17,047 bases of DNA, taken from contig CAZFSS010000047.1 in the NCBI GenBank assembly GCA_964521715.1, positions 1-17,047 on the forward strand. The letters are read 5' to 3'. The translations under genes were made by a program, and so were the position numbers. Under the pieces are notes generated by a model. It did not search any database. It was not told the DNA's origin and was given only the letters and a program-made list of their open reading frames with translations. Of the stretch, positions 1 through 6,074 are shown one piece after another (within the stretch, counting starts at the first letter, position 1; each line of letters opens with the position of its first letter). This stretch comes from DAOVRD01 sp964521715 (lineage in GTDB: Bacteria; Planctomycetota; Brocadiia; SM23-32).

Positions 1-198
1 AGGAGGCATTTTCATGAGTATCTTCGTAGCCGTAGGCCACTTCCGCGGAGTAGGCTGCGCCAATCCTTCCCCGACCTCACCATGAACGTCTATGCCGACC
101 CCAGGCTGCTCGATGTGGTGGGGGTCATGGAGGTGCTGCCAGCATTGTCTCAGGACGGCGCGGACCTACTGCAGACAGAGTATGAGCGAGGGGCCTGA
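1..198 (+). CDS. Tyrosine recombinase / integrase, C-terminal fragment (runs off left edge)
   Basis: The frame is open from base 1 to a TGA at 196-198. Its last 45 residues include DLTMNVYADPRLLDV followed by VLPALS. That resembles the C-terminal end of tyrosine site-specific recombinases, where the catalytic Tyr sits in a T-x-x-x-Y-(T/A)-(D/H) context, so the Tyr of TMNVYAD would be the nucleophile. Residues before LRQSFPDLTM do not resemble the usual conserved His-containing helix, so the part at the very edge may already be decayed or shifted in frame. A second frame starts at ATG 14 behind a perfect AGGAGG but stops after 23 codons and looks fortuitous. The family assignment rests on the short tail only. 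An integrase end fits the phage-like and insertion-sequence scraps that follow. Confidence 0.55.
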   Translation, partial: RRHFHEYLRSRRPLPRSRLRQSFPDLTMNVYADPRLLDVVGVMEVLPALSQDGADLLQTEYERGA

Positions 199-273
199 GG
201 TGCCGAGAAGATGCCCCCCTCGGAGCAGGATGTGCAGCACGGCGAGCACCCAGGTCCATCGCCCCGCCGCTTT

Positions 274-2760
274 TCACCGCGCCCGAGTCACCGCGACCGT
301 CCGTGCGTTGAGAGCTGAGACTGCGATCCCGCCGCCACCCTCCCCGATGATGCAGACGACGCGGCTTGCTCCCGGCGGCAAATCAAAGCAGTTGTCGGAG
401 AATTCCGCGCCTTCGCCGCCCTCGCAGGACAACGTGACCTGCCGGGCGAACAGGTCGGCGGACACCTCGACAGTGCCGGCCGATGCTGACACGGTGAGCG
501 CGGCTTGCGGTAGGTGCAGATAGCGCTCGCCCGCCAGCAGGTGAGTGGTGTGAAGGTCCCCGAGCGTTGCGGAGATGAACTCCTCGCGGAGCGAGATGGG
601 ACCCAGGTCCTCGGTGCCCAGACACCGCTTCGCCTCCCCCGGTGCAGCGTCTACGGGACAGGCCGTGCGGGCCCTCACCGTCCCGTCGAAGCGCATGCGC
701 CGGACCGTCAGATATCCTGACACGGGCTCGCCAGAGTCGTTCACCACCCACACGTTCAACTCGTCGGGCGTCTGTTCGAAGCTGATGAGCACCGGGGCGT
801 ACGCGCGCTTCACAAAGTAATAGGGGATCTTCGGCTCCAGGTAGTAGTCGACGGCGCTCCAGTAGACGATGGGCCACGAGTCATTGAGCCGCCAGATCGT
901 GCTCCCCCAGCAGCGGCGGGGACCCTCGGGTGCTCCGTCGGGCCGGCCGCGCCTGAGCCGCTCGATTCGCTGCTTCAGGTACTCGCCATGGGCGGTTCCC
1001 AGCACGCGTATGAGGTCCTCGGGCCTGGCCGGATCGCAGTAGCGCTCGACCGGTCCCACCTTGTCCCACGAGCCGTCCACTGACCGGTACTGCCACATCT
1101 CCGGCCAGGCCGGCCGGCCCGGGGTGCGGATCGTGGGGTCGTGTCCCTCAGGCCAGAGCTCCTCAGCAGACAGAAAGCGCTTCATGCTCCGCAGGGAGGG
1201 GGCGCTTGCGCGGCCGATCTCGGAAGCGTATAGCGGCACCGAGGCCCTATGGCAGAAGGTCAGTGTAGTGTAGTCGTGCCAGTCACCTTCGAGCGGCCAG
1301 TTCGGCACCGGGCCGCCATACGGCGAACTGGGATGGAACGGCCTCGTCGGGTCGAGGCGTCCGCAGATCTCGGGCATGGTCCGTTCGAACAGCTCCCGGC
1401 CGGCTTCTGGCTCGGCGCCAAACTGGAAGTTCCACCCCATGTGGTTCTCGTTGCCGCCGACCCAGATGAAGATGCACGGGTGGTTGCGCAGCCGGCGTAC
1501 GACGCCCTCGATCTCGGCGCGGCAGTTGGCATCGTAATCCGGCTCGCCGGCCGGGTGCATCCCGTACTCGAACATGAAGTCCTGCCAGACGAGGAATCCG
1601 CGCCGGTCGCACTCGTCGTAGAACTCCTCTTCGGGGATGTTGCCTCCGCCCCAGACGCGCAGGACGTTCATGTGCGCCCCTTCCGCCAGTTCGAGCAGGC
1701 GCCGCGCGCGGTCCGGCGTCCAGCAGTGGGTCATGCCCTCAATGGGCGAAAGGCAGGCGCCGCGCAGAAAGATGCGGCGGCCGTTGACGTCGAACGCAAA
1801 ACGCCTCTCGCCCGTGTCCGGGTCGGTCGTCACGAGCCGGACGTCCCTCACGCCGAAACTGATCGTCCGACTGTCGAGCTTCTCGCCGCCGGCCGCGAGT
1901 GATACCCTCACCGCATGCAGTGGCGAGTCCCCGTGCGTGCGCGGCCACCATAGAGCTGGCTTCTCCAGCCTGCACTCATACTCGAAGCCATCCGCAACGC
2001 GCTTCGCTTCGCCCTCCCGGAGCCACTCGCCAGCCGGTCCGAGGATGGCGCAACTCACGGCCGCTTCGCTGCCGGCCGTCGCGATGCAGACGCGGACGGT
2101 CGCCCCGGAGCAGTCGTCCGCCAGCTCCGTGCGCACGCAGACGTCCTCGATCCAGGCATCCCCCGGCATGTCCAGGGCGACATCGCGGTAGACGCCGACC
2201 TTGATGAAGTGCGGCCGCGCCCCGAGGTAAGAGCTGAAGTCGTTGAGGGACTTGCGCATATACTTGTGGCGCACGATGCCCTTCGGGAGTGGGTCGGGTG
2301 CTATCTCGTCCAGCACGCGCAACGGGGAGCGAAAAACCAACAGCAGGTCGTTCTCACGGCCGTCCCGGTGCAGACCGTTTCCCACCTCGCAGACGTGTTC
2401 GCGGAACATGTTGTCGAAGGCGCCGATGGGGACGCCGTTCAGCCAGACTTCCGCAACTGTATCGAGCCCGAGGAAGCGGAGGAAGGCATGGCTGCCGGCC
2501 TCCTCCGGGGTGGGAAAACGGCAACTGTAGGCCCAGTCCCTCTCGGCCACCCACGCGCACCCCGCGGCGTTCCGCCCGATGCGCGGATCGGGGATGAGGC
2601 CATGCGCGAACAACACGTCGTGCACCTGGGCCGGCATGCGGGCGCTCAACCACTCCCGCCCTCCGGGCCCCTCTCCTGCCGTAAGCGCCTGAGCATCGTA
2701 CTGCCCCGGCTCCAGTTCGCGCACCGACCAGCCATCACGCAGCCTCAGCTGCCTTCTCAT
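274..2760 (-). CDS. Glycoside hydrolase family 2 protein, beta-mannosidase-like
   Basis: This 828-residue protein has the GH2 layout: an N-terminal jelly-roll (about 1-200), an immunoglobulin-like sandwich (about 201-305), a TIM barrel (about 306-640) and C-terminal sandwich domains. The stretch NVLRVWGGGNIPEEEFYDEC (365-384) is typical of the beta-mannosidase branch. The predicted acid/base is Glu438 in WVGGNENH and the nucleophile Glu514 in YASEIG. The family removes beta-linked mannose, or related sugars, from the non-reducing ends of oligosaccharides. No signal peptide is visible, so it probably acts in the cytoplasm on imported sugars. The ATG at 2760 gives a normal family N-terminus; the SD is weak. 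A promoter lies at 2805-2833. The long plus-strand frames inside it are shadows. Exact substrate (mannoside, glucosaminide or other) cannot be fixed from sequence. Confidence 0.93.
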   Translation of the reverse strand: MRRQLRLRDGWSVRELEPGQYDAQALTAGEGPGGREWLSARMPAQVHDVLFAHGLIPDPRIGRNAAGCAWVAERDWAYSCRFPTPEEAGSHAFLRFLGLDTVAEVWLNGVPIGAFDNMFREHVCEVGNGLHRDGRENDLLLVFRSPLRVLDEIAPDPLPKGIVRHKYMRKSLNDFSSYLGARPHFIKVGVYRDVALDMPGDAWIEDVCVRTELADDCSGATVRVCIATAGSEAAVSCAILGPAGEWLREGEAKRVADGFEYECRLEKPALWWPRTHGDSPLHAVRVSLAAGGEKLDSRTISFGVRDVRLVTTDPDTGERRFAFDVNGRRIFLRGACLSPIEGMTHCWTPDRARRLLELAEGAHMNVLRVWGGGNIPEEEFYDECDRRGFLVWQDFMFEYGMHPAGEPDYDANCRAEIEGVVRRLRNHPCIFIWVGGNENHMGWNFQFGAEPEAGRELFERTMPEICGRLDPTRPFHPSSPYGGPVPNWPLEGDWHDYTTLTFCHRASVPLYASEIGRASAPSLRSMKRFLSAEELWPEGHDPTIRTPGRPAWPEMWQYRSVDGSWDKVGPVERYCDPARPEDLIRVLGTAHGEYLKQRIERLRRGRPDGAPEGPRRCWGSTIWRLNDSWPIVYWSAVDYYLEPKIPYYFVKRAYAPVLISFEQTPDELNVWVVNDSGEPVSGYLTVRRMRFDGTVRARTACPVDAAPGEAKRCLGTEDLGPISLREEFISATLGDLHTTHLLAGERYLHLPQAALTVSASAGTVEVSADLFARQVTLSCEGGEGAEFSDNCFDLPPGASRVVCIIGEGGGGIAVSALNARTVAVTRAR

Positions 2761-2804
2761 CCTTCGTGCCCATCAGAGCGGCCACCCGCGTGAACCCGAG
2801 ACAG

Positions 2805-2833
2805 AGAATAGCCGCGGGGCGTCGAGCGGTCAA
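2805..2833 (-). promoter_or_regulatory. Predicted sigma-70 promoter of the GH2 gene
   Basis: Read on the minus strand, TTGACC (2828-2833) is followed after exactly 17 bases by TATTCT (2805-2810). Transcription would start near 2798, leaving a leader of about 38 bases before the ATG at 2760. This is a motif match only, with 5/6 and 4/6 agreement to consensus. Confidence 0.5.
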
Positions 2834-2848
2834 CCATGCGCCTGCCTC

Positions 2849-2858
2849 CACATATGTG
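2849..2858. promoter_or_regulatory. 10-bp palindrome upstream of the GH2 promoter, possible operator
   Basis: CACATATGTG is a perfect palindrome ending 15 bases upstream of the predicted -35 box of the GH2 gene. That is a position where activators often bind. It may be fortuitous because no second copy is seen nearby. Confidence 0.25.
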
Positions 2859-2877
2859 AGTTCTCGGGGATGGGCCT

Positions 2878-3081
2878 ATGGAGGCCGTGGGCTGTCAGAT
2901 GGGGTCTTGCCTGGACGCGCGTGCGCACCCGGACGCCGCAGCTTGCCGTGAGCACAGTCGAAGGGGCGCCTGCACGGTGCTGGACGTCTGCGCCACGGCT
3001 GCCTACGTGCCCACTCGCGACTGGCGGCGCGTCGTCTACTGGCTCGCCGCCGCCACACTGACAACCGTGGTGACTTGGTAA
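2878..3081 (+). CDS. Small ORF of unknown function, possible C-terminal membrane segment
   Basis: This is a 67-residue frame starting at ATG 2878 and ending 9 bases before the next ORF. From about residue 31 on, codons end almost always in G or C as in the real genes here, and the tail (VVYWLAAATLTTVVTW) is hydrophobic enough for one membrane helix. The first 30 residues look less protein-like, so the true start or the gene itself may be truncated. The segment encoding GACTVLD (2965-2985) is repeated exactly, and in the same reading frame, at 13147-13167. No family is recognised. The close spacing to the zinc-finger ORF suggests the two belong to one small phage-like cluster. Confidence 0.35.
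   Translation: MEAVGCQMGSCLDARAHPDAAACREHSRRGACTVLDVCATAAYVPTRDWRRVVYWLAAATLTTVVTW
2965..2985 (+). repeat. 21-bp exact repeat, copy 1 (copy 2 at 13147-13167)
   Basis: These 21 bases, beginning GGCGCCTGCA and ending GTGCTGGAC, recur without mismatch at 13147-13167. In both places they lie in an open frame reading GACTVLD. Flanking bases do not match. A match this long is not expected by chance in 17 kb. Confidence 0.7.
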
Positions 3082-3090
3082 GGGAGGCAG

Positions 3091-3279
3091 ATGCCGAAGA
3101 CGCAGGAGATCCAGAAATGCAACCGCTGCGGGGAGGTGAAGCCGCTTACAGCCTTCCGGCGGCACGCGAAGCGGGAGTGCGACTACAGCGGCATATGCAC
3201 GGCCTGCCGGAAGGCCGAGTACGAATCGTCCAAGGGCTACTTCGGACCGCTGCCAGAGCCAGAAGGGTCTGAGGAGTGA
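3091..3279 (+). CDS. Small zinc-finger protein, phage-like
   Basis: This 62-residue protein starts at ATG 3091 behind AGGGAGG (close spacing). It has two CxxC knuckles, Cys10/Cys13 (CNRCGEVKPL) and Cys36/Cys39 (CTACRKAEY). The arrangement CxxCGExKPLxxF...CxxC is common in tiny zinc-binding proteins of phages and prophages, often found near endonuclease VII or HNH genes. It probably binds one zinc ion and nucleic acid or a protein partner. The last 12 residues are acidic and rich in Pro and Glu. It converges on the PIN toxin gene with 62 bases between the stop codons, where no terminator hairpin is evident. The specific role is unknown. Confidence 0.7.
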   Translation: MPKTQEIQKCNRCGEVKPLTAFRRHAKRECDYSGICTACRKAEYESSKGYFGPLPEPEGSEE

Positions 3280-3341
3280 GTCGCCGAAATCTGGTGACAG
3301 GCGGCGATCATCCGGAAGGAACGACAGGAAGGATGGACGAA

Positions 3342-3761
3342 TCACTCCATTTCAAGCTGGGCCAGGAACTCGGTTGGCGAGAGGACGGGCACGGCAGGGC
3401 GGCGCGGGAAGTCGCCCGGGTTGTGGCTCAGCATGCAGTCCGCGCCCGCATGCAGGGCGCTGAAGTACTGCACGGCGTTTCTGAAGTCCGGCAGGTCGCT
3501 GTCGATGGCCTGATTGATGATGAGCGAATCGCAGGCCACGGGGGTAAATGCGTCTCGAAGCAGGCGCATCGCTTTCTTGGCGGCGCTGGCGTCGGCCCAC
3601 CTGCGCATCACGTGGAAGATGTTCGTGAAGCTGACTGCAGAGACCAACCCTTCGACCTTTCCCTCTTCGGCCAGGGACCAGACGGCTGCCGAGTGCTCGT
3701 AGAAAGGCTCGCGCTGCGCCAGGACGTCCAGGAGAACGTTCGTGTCGATGAACGCCTTCAT
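3342..3761 (-). CDS. PIN-domain ribonuclease toxin (VapC-like)
   Basis: This 139-residue protein is the usual length for a VapC-type toxin. PIN toxins are Mg2+-dependent endoribonucleases that cleave tRNA, rRNA or mRNA when the antitoxin is lost. Visible motifs are the N-terminal FIDTNVLLD (Asp6, Asn8, Asp12) and the C-terminal DLPDFRNAVQYFSALHAGAD (89-108) followed by HNPGDF (Asp117), typical of the PIN subgroup whose mid-protein acidic residue is weakly conserved (SFTNIFHV here). The start codon overlaps the antitoxin stop by 4 bases (ATGA), so translation is probably coupled. The key acidic residues at both ends are intact, so this toxin is likely functional. Confidence 0.9.
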   Translation of the reverse strand: MKAFIDTNVLLDVLAQREPFYEHSAAVWSLAEEGKVEGLVSAVSFTNIFHVMRRWADASAAKKAMRLLRDAFTPVACDSLIINQAIDSDLPDFRNAVQYFSALHAGADCMLSHNPGDFPRRPAVPVLSPTEFLAQLEME

Positions 3762-4009
3762 GTCTTGCGTCCGTACTTGTCGGCGAGTGCCTCCTCCAGG
3801 AGCTCCCGGTCCGTCTTGTCCGGAGGCAACTTGACCAGCCCTGTGGCCCGACGCGTGATCGGCCCGATCTCGATCTTGTTCCCCTTCTTGTGCGCCATCG
3901 CCCGCACGAGGCGCGAGAACATCGCCGAGACGCTCGTTCCCTGTTCGGCAGCGATGTGCTTGGCCTGCTCGATGGTCTCGTCGTCCATGCTAAGGGTGAG
4001 CTTCTTCAT
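3758..4009 (-). CDS. Antitoxin with ribbon-helix-helix-like N-terminus, partner of the PIN toxin
   Basis: This 83-residue protein starts at ATG 4009. That start is chosen because GGAGG lies 9 bases upstream and MKKLTLSMDDETIEQAKHIA is a typical ribbon-helix-helix opening of the DUF6364-type antitoxins. A longer frame reaching further upstream would run through the promoter and is rejected. The N-terminal strand and helix pair would form the DNA-binding dimer that autoregulates the operon. The C-terminal half, ending RELLEEALADKYGRKT, would wrap the toxin active site. It is first in the operon, directly under the promoter at 4044-4072, and overlaps the toxin start by 4 bases. Confidence 0.87.
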   Translation of the reverse strand: MKKLTLSMDDETIEQAKHIAAEQGTSVSAMFSRLVRAMAHKKGNKIEIGPITRRATGLVKLPPDKTDRELLEEALADKYGRKT

Positions 4010-4043
4010 GGCCGCATCCTCCAATACGTATCCATTCGCCGTG

Positions 4044-4072
4044 ATTATACGTGACACGAAAGGTGCTGTCAA
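4044..4072 (-). promoter_or_regulatory. Near-consensus sigma-70 promoter of the PIN toxin-antitoxin operon
   Basis: On the minus strand, TTGACA (4067-4072) and TATAAT (4044-4049) are separated by exactly 17 bases, a perfect match to both consensus boxes. The spacer contains the dyad CGTGaCACG (4050-4058), and ATACGTAT (4024-4031) lies just downstream. Either could be the antitoxin operator, which is the normal autoregulation for this class. Confidence 0.85.
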
Positions 4073-4075
4073 GTC

Positions 4076-4230
4076 GTGATCCGACTCAGGACGTACCAGC
4101 ACGAAGCAGTGGACGCCGTCTACTAGCACCTGAGGACCCGTGACGACCACCCCTGCGTCGTGATCCCGACGGGCGGGGACAAGACGCCCGTCATGGCGCA
4201 GGTCTGCATGGACGCCGCCGGGCGCTGTCG
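4076..4230 (+). pseudogene. DEAD/DEAH-box helicase N-terminal remnant
   Basis: The frame from GTG 4076 reads VIRLRTYQHEAVDAVY, then an in-frame TAG at 4124-4126, then HLRTRDDHPCVVIPTGGDKT and PVMAQVCMDAAGR. This is the start of a superfamily 2 helicase of the kind found in phages and restriction systems: a Q-motif-like RxYQxEAVDAV followed by Walker A. The Walker A should be PTGGGKT, but the third Gly is Asp here. Similarity stops near 4230, where IS630-like sequence begins. It is dead three times over: nonsense codon, altered P-loop and loss of everything downstream. The remnant begins 4 bases from the -35 box of the toxin-antitoxin promoter, which points away from it. Confidence 0.7.
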
Positions 4231-4233
4231 AGC

Positions 4234-4822
4234 TATTGAGCCCTGCTTTTCCAAAGTAACCCACGAATCAGCCGATAATAAGGGGTATGAGACCCCAAGG
4301 GACGGCGCAGGAACTGGAGGCGCGGCGGCATCGAGCGGTTGCGCTTCTTGAAGATGGCCGCCCCCGGGCAGAGGTCGCCGACGTTGTTGGGGCCACCCCC
4401 ACCAGCGTCAGCCGATGGTGGAAGGCCTATCGGGAGGGAGGCGAAGCCGCCCTGCGTGCCAAGCCGCCTCCTGGACGCCCCTGCAAGCTTTCGGCCGCTC
4501 AGAAGCTCCAGTTGCGCCAGCGTCTGTTGGAGGGCGCCCGCGCCAGCGGCTTCGGCACGGACCTGTGGACCTGCCCCCGCATCCGCGAGCTCATCCGCCG
4601 CCTCTGCGGCGTCACCTACCACGTCGACACGCTGCCGAGGTCCCTGCGGGCCATGGGCTTCTCGTGCCAGAGGCCGCACAAGCGGGCCTTCGAGCGGGAC
4701 GGGGAGGAGGTGGCCCAATGGGTGGCTTGCCAGTGGCCGCGCATCAAAAGGGGGCAGCGCGGCTGGGGGCACACCTGGTTTTCGTCGACGAGACGGGCTT
4801 TCTGATGCTGCCCACTGTGGCG
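4234..4822 (+). mobile_element. Truncated IS630-family insertion sequence
   Basis: The element carries an IS630-type transposase gene cut before its third catalytic acidic residue. The helicase remnant stops next to a TA dinucleotide (4234-4235), and IS630-family elements insert at TA, so the left end is placed there. No right end or terminal inverted repeat can be shown: the similarity stops abruptly near 4822, where the antisense gene fragment takes over. The left boundary is an inference from target preference. Confidence 0.5.
4287..4822 (+). pseudogene. IS630-type transposase, frameshifted and 3'-truncated
   Basis: From ATG 4287 the frame encodes an N-terminal HTH (RAEVADVVGATPTSVSRWWK), the linker GGEAALRAKPPPGRPCKLS and a second helical domain ending RAMGFSCQRPHKRAFERD. 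These are typical of IS630 transposases. At about 4747-4757 (CAAAAGGGGGC) the reading must move by -1 to continue as GAARLGAHLVFVDETGFLML, the catalytic DE region, and it ends at PTV near 4822. The run of A and G could be a programmed slippage site or a simple base loss. The remaining half of the DDE domain is missing, so the enzyme is inactive. The start has only a poor SD, AAGGGG one base from the ATG. Confidence 0.75.
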
Positions 4823-5686
4823 GGCGCAAAACGTGCCTTGACGGTGAGCCGCTGCGGCGTCGCCGGCGCCAGCACTTCGAATGTGACGCTCCGGGACGCA
4901 CGCGGCTCCAGGGCAATCTGCACCGGCGCAGTCAGTGCCCTGGATGCGGCCGGCAGAATGAGGTCGAGAACGCCTCCCACAGCCCGCGGCGATGGGTTCA
5001 CGCACGTCGCGCTGACCGTGAACTTGCTTCCTTTCTCTACCGAAGCCCGGGCCTCCAGGCCGAGCAAGGGAGGTGCGTCGCGTGCGAGCAGCACGAGTGC
5101 CGCCGAGCCGACCTCGCCGAGCTTGAGCCGCGCGACCCCACCATCTTTCTCAACAGCCAGAGCCTGGGGGACGCCGCCTACCGCGCGGTGGGCGTCCCGC
5201 GCGACGGGGCGGAATGCCCAGGCCCCGCTCAAGGCGCTCACTTCCTCGGCAGGCAGCGCGATAGTGACCTCGCGAACGGGGTCCTGCGGCTTGCCGTTGG
5301 CGGGCGGGACGGTCAGGACGATGATGCGGCTGCCCTTTGCGTCCGCAAGGCTGTTCACATCAAGGAAGCCTTTGCCCGCATGGGACACGGTGAACGGCGG
5401 TTTCACGCCCGCCTGGTCAAGCTCTTGACGCAGCAATTCGGCCAGGCCAGTCTGGGCCCACCCGTCGCCATAGGGGAAGCTCAACCGCATGCACTTGGCC
5501 GCGAGTCCCCCAGAACCGGCTGGGCGGGGCGAGCAGTCCTCCCCGAAGGCCCCGATGGGGGAGTCGAGGGCAGACAGACGCCTTCTCAGCGAGGCAAAGG
5601 ACGGCCAGGACGACAGTGAACCCAGCACGAAATGACTCACGGGGGAGGATTGCGGGCAGAAGGCGACCCTCCCCCTTTCTTGCCAT
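4744..5686 (-). pseudogene. Truncated gene of a probable secreted protein, family not recognised
   Basis: Between about 4823 and 5560 the minus strand has a clear coding frame with G/C-ending codons, including FPYGDGWAQTGLAELLRQEL and a run of beta-strand-rich sequence (REVTIALPAEEVSALSGAWA; FTVSATCVNPSPRAVGGVLD) resembling immunoglobulin-like domains at the end of large secreted enzymes or surface proteins. Its 3' part is lost: the frame runs into reversed IS630 sequence and stops at 4744. At the 5' end, ATG 5686 opens another frame with a signal-peptide-like segment (FRAGFTVVLAVLCLAEKAS), so one frameshift near 5560-5590 probably separates signal and body. An alternative is a GTG start at 5640 in the main frame. 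It is next to two glycosidases, but no catalytic domain can be assigned. Confidence 0.5.
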
Positions 5687-5689
5687 CCG

Positions 5690-5833
5690 TTAGGTGAGCA
5701 TCCGAGGGCAGGGGATGGCGGTACGCTGGAAGAAGGCGAGCTGCTGGCGCAGGGCGATGTTCTCTGCAGCGAGGTCCAGCCTGTCCCGGAGGAAGGCTGC
5801 AATGAACGAGCAGATCATTCGAAGGATGGGCAT
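5690..5833 (-). pseudogene. Integrase-core transposase (IS3/IS481-like), N-terminal remnant
   Basis: This 47-codon frame from ATG 5833 to TAA 5690 reads RDRLDLAAENIALRQQLAFF followed by QRTAIPCPR. The pattern R-x-x-L-x-L-x-x-E-N-x-A-L-R-Q-Q-L-x-x-x-x-R is the characteristic opening of a group of rve-type transposases. The HTH and DDE domains that should follow are absent. Six bases after its stop begins the frame of the secreted-protein fragment, so the junction is tight and the truncation complete. Too little remains to assign the IS family firmly. Confidence 0.6.
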
Positions 5834-5908
5834 TCACTGCTCTCCAGAGCCACATGAGCTTGCGTGAATCAGTGCCGGAGAGGATACTTGCACTGCGTCA
5901 TAAGTCCA

Positions 5909-6043
5909 GCGACACCGGTCGCGACGGAGTTCTCGGGAGGTACAGGGGACAGTTCCCATTTGCCGGAATGGCCCGCGACCAGGCGACGGTGCTGCGCATG
6001 GCGCCTTGCGGCGCCCGGCTTCGCTTGAACGGGGACTGTCCCC
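5909..6043. repeat. Inverted-repeat element bounded by GGGGACAGTTCCC / GGGGACTGTCCCC
   Basis: GGGGACAGTTCCC (5945-5957) and GGGGACTGTCCCC (6031-6043) are inverted copies with one mismatch, and each is itself nearly palindromic. Between them lies a hairpin GGCGCC-ttgc-GGCGCC (6000-6015). To the left is a second short dyad, GCGAC-accg-GTCGC (5909-5922). Palindromes of this GGGGACTGTCCCC type are, as I recall, scattered in many environmental genomes and often flank small Y1 (REP-type) transposases. No transposase is left here. The right palindrome ends 31 bases before the GH10 start codon, so it lies in or close to that gene's leader. Confidence 0.55.
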
Positions 6044-6074
6044 TTCTTCCTCCCACCCGAAAGGAGCACCACCT

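Noticed and set aside
3276..4079. 267-codon plus-strand frame over the first toxin-antitoxin pair
   Set aside because: Antisense shadow of the PIN toxin and antitoxin, which have proper motifs, SD and promoter.
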